Origin: Clostridium sp. MB40-C1
GTDB lineage: Bacteria; Bacillota; Clostridia; Clostridiales; Clostridiaceae
Assembly: GCF_030913655.1 (NCBI RefSeq)
Contig: NZ_CP133189.1
Coordinates: 620,001-684,000, forward strand
DNA: 64,000 nt
Reading direction: 5' to 3'
The translations under genes and the position numbers were made by a program. The notes below the pieces were generated by a model that was given only the letters and a program-made list of their open reading frames with translations, was not told the origin of the DNA and did not search any database. This document shows positions 62,701 through 64,000 of the stretch, in pieces; position 1 is the stretch's first letter, and each line of letters begins with the position of its first letter.

Positions 62701-63117
62701 GAAAAAGTTTATATTAATATATTTAATCCGGAAGCGGCAGAGGGGGATCAGAAAGAAATTGAGATATTTGATACTGAAATAGAGGTTATTAAAACTATAG
62801 ATGAGGATAAAAACAGAAGATTAGTTTTAACAATGTTGATATTAGATAAGTTTTGTAAAGCTTATGGAAAAGAATTTAATATAGCTAATAATAAGAAGAG
62901 TATTAAAATGTACAATATTTATCACTTATCAGAAATAAACCATAAAAGTATAGAAACCCATTTAAAAGAACTTAAAAATAATGGAATGATAGAGTTTAAA
63001 GAAAAAGAAAATGGTAAGGTTTTAGAGTGTAAGGTTAATATTAATGAAGTAGGAAAACCAGTAAAAATAATAAAGGATGTAAATAATATCAAGAAACTAT
63101 TTAAATTAATATCTTAA
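59752..63117 (+). CDS. Single-chain double-psi beta-barrel RNA polymerase (YonO/RdRP-like)
   Basis: A 1121-residue protein. The second barrel carries the beta-prime active site: RFPHIAMEH (590-598), aligned with the NRAPTLHR segment of beta-prime, then NSADFDGDKIM with DFDGD at 638-642 (three metal-binding Asp). The first barrel resembles eukaryotic RdRPs and YonO: RLMASSGSIR (170-179), DGAG (280-283), PSYFQFR (320-326) and GIKGD with Lys332, the expected catalytic Lys. Residues from about 1020 look like a winged helix. The family is known from YonO of phage SPbeta, a DNA-dependent RNA polymerase; this one is longer. It may transcribe genes of the element. It ends at a strong terminator. Confidence 0.88.
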   Translation: MEEINMTNESNLYKVLKVKMKDFEIKKEKVLDDTDNEIIDGKTNKPKTKKITTNIIKITTKDIEYENNNKEKKIFQFTSINNKNIRQYHTLVKEDDVIRIIRVLNLDGNNSLDNNYIFIKDIITASVKIDTYKNKTKEFITLSYQQVDKNGIIKVDDKGNELIKNVKYKRLMASSGSIRNKKVTFIREDLWSKANDILLGGLPSDIKHSQMSKFNAYYALPSTDSTPVTSPKIVVVDDYKKDITETFDVVRPKKDANGNKIKDEYTCKSETWTETIKPFDGAGICDISIAKIWAKELGLYKEEIIEEDGKKITKISGYIPSYFQFRCIPGIKGDVYVMDIKKYSIKYKRRNITDKGVKQALIKDVFGNNVEILDSKGNLLKNVILTRSQFKFTNEWKELYGSEGFNKWQEEFEKEIHGYKRTFNIAKYGLDFKDIKHEVLLSYQPLQTLHFSKNQIRNICYPTIKRIKKISTNVDEFLKYRGLIQEFEEEQNKKQDNILVPQYYKALQKNKDLWNDKYIQSKVKEDIKGFKERSYKGAIIADGNYQVLIPDLVGLIQYAFDEEVTGCLKANQIYSKYWLLKKQKKVDIIRFPHIAMEHRVANVVQPEFNEGENWLEYIDEGIVTSIYDSIALALNSADFDGDKIMTISTNKIIKQVTQEMANTITFVDDEKNNAAENKKVPKINDMNKIIETDCMGMSNDIGTVVNKISQLWSIIPEDEEENKKIQDMIKIMSVIGSLTIDFVKTGIKSPIPPSILKFIKEKKILKPDFMKWKYSKIAKDERAINRNKRLLNQKEVELFGKTKCTVNKISWYMQGKLKSIEIRFDDSNKEEFNYSNFITNKDFNKRAKGYVKTLETMIELKNEEDKIGYLQNKNSDDFTDSEDNSEQYTIFYEYAKNRLMEIVANKNYKLNKEKMLDYLIYIVTNEDEFKKYNNKNLIWNTWGKELTRRLNDKKLIIRELDEQKIIKKSEEIKVKVNKKKKTKEKVYINIFNPEAAEGDQKEIEIFDTEIEVIKTIDEDKNRRLVLTMLILDKFCKAYGKEFNIANNKKSIKMYNIYHLSEINHKSIETHLKELKNNGMIEFKEKENGKVLECKVNINEVGKPVKIIKDVNNIKKLFKLIS

Positions 63118-63123
63118 CAGATG

Positions 63124-63153
63124 AAGGTAATTCAGAAAAGGATTACCTTTTTT
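63124..63153 (+). terminator. Intrinsic terminator after the polymerase gene
   Basis: AAGGTAAT (63124-63131) and ATTACCTT (63142-63149) pair perfectly and a run of six Ts ends at 63153. Confidence 0.88.
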
Positions 63154-63288
63154 ATAACACCCTACAAAAAATATTAAAAAATATTTATATAAAGTTGAAA
63201 ATATTAAAGAAAATAAAGCAAAAAATGAAGATAAATTTAAAATTGGGAAAAAGACATATAGGAAAGAGGATATTAAATTATTTTTCTT

Positions 63289-63377
63289 ACGGTAATATTT
63301 ATCCTAATTATACCATACTACTAAAATAGTATGGTGTCAATATATTTTTTAAGTAAATTTTATAACGGTAATATTTA
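63289..63377. promoter_or_regulatory. Direct and inverted repeats upstream of small XRE gene
   Basis: ACGGTAATATTTA occurs at 63289-63301 and 63365-63377. Between them is a perfect inverted repeat, ACCATACTA (63312-63320) and TAGTATGGT (63327-63335). The arrangement looks like operators for a small DNA-binding protein such as the one at 63417. The rest of the 63154-63416 stretch is AT-rich with no gene. Confidence 0.5.
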
Positions 63378-63416
63378 AAATAAATTAATTTAATAAAGAA
63401 AGGTGGTGGCAACAAA

Positions 63417-63611
63417 ATGTTGCTTGATAAGAATGAAAAAGTAAGAAAGGAATTAGATAAGTATATTAAAAAGTTTGGAGTTAAAAAGGTACATATTGCA
63501 AGACAAGTTGGTTTAACAGGTACAACTATAGGATTATTCTTGAAAGGACAAAGAGAGCTATCCTTTTCAATGTTAGAAGAGATAGAAGATATTATGGAAG
63601 AAAGAATGTAA
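63417..63611 (+). CDS. Small XRE-family helix-turn-helix protein
   Basis: A 64-residue DNA-binding protein: KKVHIARQVGLTGTTIGLFL and KGQRELSFSMLEEIEDIM form the helix-turn-helix. Start ATG behind AAAGGTGGTGG. It may bind the repeats just upstream and regulate itself or the following genes. Confidence 0.78.
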   Translation: MLLDKNEKVRKELDKYIKKFGVKKVHIARQVGLTGTTIGLFLKGQRELSFSMLEEIEDIMEERM

Positions 63612-63709
63612 TAAAATTGCGTTTTTATTCAAAGAAGATTCGACTACTATAATATAGAGGAAATTATATTTTTATGTAGAATATAGAATTTTATAGGAGG
63701 TGATATATA

Positions 63710-64000
63710 ATGGTGAAATATAGAGGTATAGATGTTTTAGCATTTGAGATAATTGCATTAATTTCTAATGGGAATACTGAAACTATAACTAAAGTAGAAG
63801 AAGAATTAGACAACAACAATTTAGTAACATATTTAAGTACAAAATATAAAGAAAATTTTATGGTAGATTTTGTGAACGGAGCATATGATATAGAAGAATT
63901 AAATCAATATTTTGCAGATTTTTCTGGGTATATACAAGGAAATGAATCAAGAAAGTTTGGTATAACTAATGAAAATAATGGATTATTACTAATAGTTGGG
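63710..64000 (+). CDS. Hypothetical protein, N-terminal part
   Basis: An open frame from ATG 63710, 7 bases after GGAGG, running off the window end: 97 residues so far, starting MVKYRGIDVLAFEIIALISN. Acidic and not recognised. It shows that the element continues beyond the window. Confidence 0.6.
   Translation, partial: MVKYRGIDVLAFEIIALISNGNTETITKVEEELDNNNLVTYLSTKYKENFMVDFVNGAYDIEELNQYFADFSGYIQGNESRKFGITNENNGLLLIVG

Noticed and set aside
45042-64000. Ordinary tailed prophage
   Set aside because: No terminase, portal, capsid, tail, holin or lysin gene is visible in 19 kb, while partition and replication-like genes are. A phage-plasmid remains possible because the element runs past the window.
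1-64000. tRNA or rRNA genes
   Set aside because: No cloverleaf with a TTCRANY T-loop and matching acceptor stem, and no rRNA-like stretch, was noticed; a covariance scan would be more sensitive.

Overview
The window is low-GC, AT-rich DNA from a spore-forming Firmicute. It carries the forespore genes spoIIAA-spoIIAB-sigF and spoVAC-AD-AE, strong GGAGG-type ribosome binding sites and clostridial protein sequences, so it is almost certainly a Clostridium. The gene content and the CTAGTAC-rich spacers resemble the C. botulinum group I / C. sporogenes complex. That species call is an inference that the sequence alone does not prove.

Positions 1-26 kb hold a surface-glycan locus, all on the plus strand. 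It starts inside a UDP-HexNAc dehydrogenase, followed by an oxidoreductase and an acetyltransferase; these look like part of a route to UDP-di-N-acetamido-uronic acids. A complete CMP-legionaminic acid set follows (LegF, LegI, LegG, LegH-like, PtmE, LegB, LegC). Next come a Wzx flippase, five likely glycosyltransferases, two Wzy/ligase-type membrane proteins, a UDP-GlcNAc 2-epimerase, an initiating phosphoglycosyl transferase, a WecG/TagA enzyme and MurJ. Three spacers carry a shared module: a sigma-A-like promoter followed by short tandem repeats, most strikingly fifteen 7-bp units in the presumed 5' leader of legC.

Positions 26-45 kb are conserved chromosome: nitroreductase, a cyclodeaminase-family protein, an orphan N6-adenine methyltransferase resembling CamA, the spoIIA and spoVA operons, a class A penicillin-binding protein with an Asn/Pro/Thr-rich tail, YunB, Hpt, an HflX GTPase with a JAMM-like N-terminus, a MocR-type regulator, a HEAT-repeat protein, YigZ and YebC.

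Directly after yebC, at about 44.9 kb, the content changes. A tyrosine recombinase opens a mobile element that runs past the end of the window (more than 19 kb). It holds a large structured noncoding region (46.2-46.8 kb); a possible defence block (HEPN-motif protein, nuclease-like protein, cREC-domain protein, and a MutL/MORC-like ATPase fused to a PD-(D/E)xK nuclease domain); a divergent repressor region; a ParM/ParR-type partition pair; iteron-like repeats; a winged-helix replication-like protein; and a 1121-residue single-chain, double-psi beta-barrel RNA polymerase homologue. The polymerase has a DFDGD metal-binding motif and a second barrel resembling YonO and the eukaryotic RNA-dependent RNA polymerases. 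No capsid, tail or terminase genes are visible. The element therefore looks like an integrated plasmid or phage-plasmid that carries its own transcription enzyme, and this is the most interesting part of the window.
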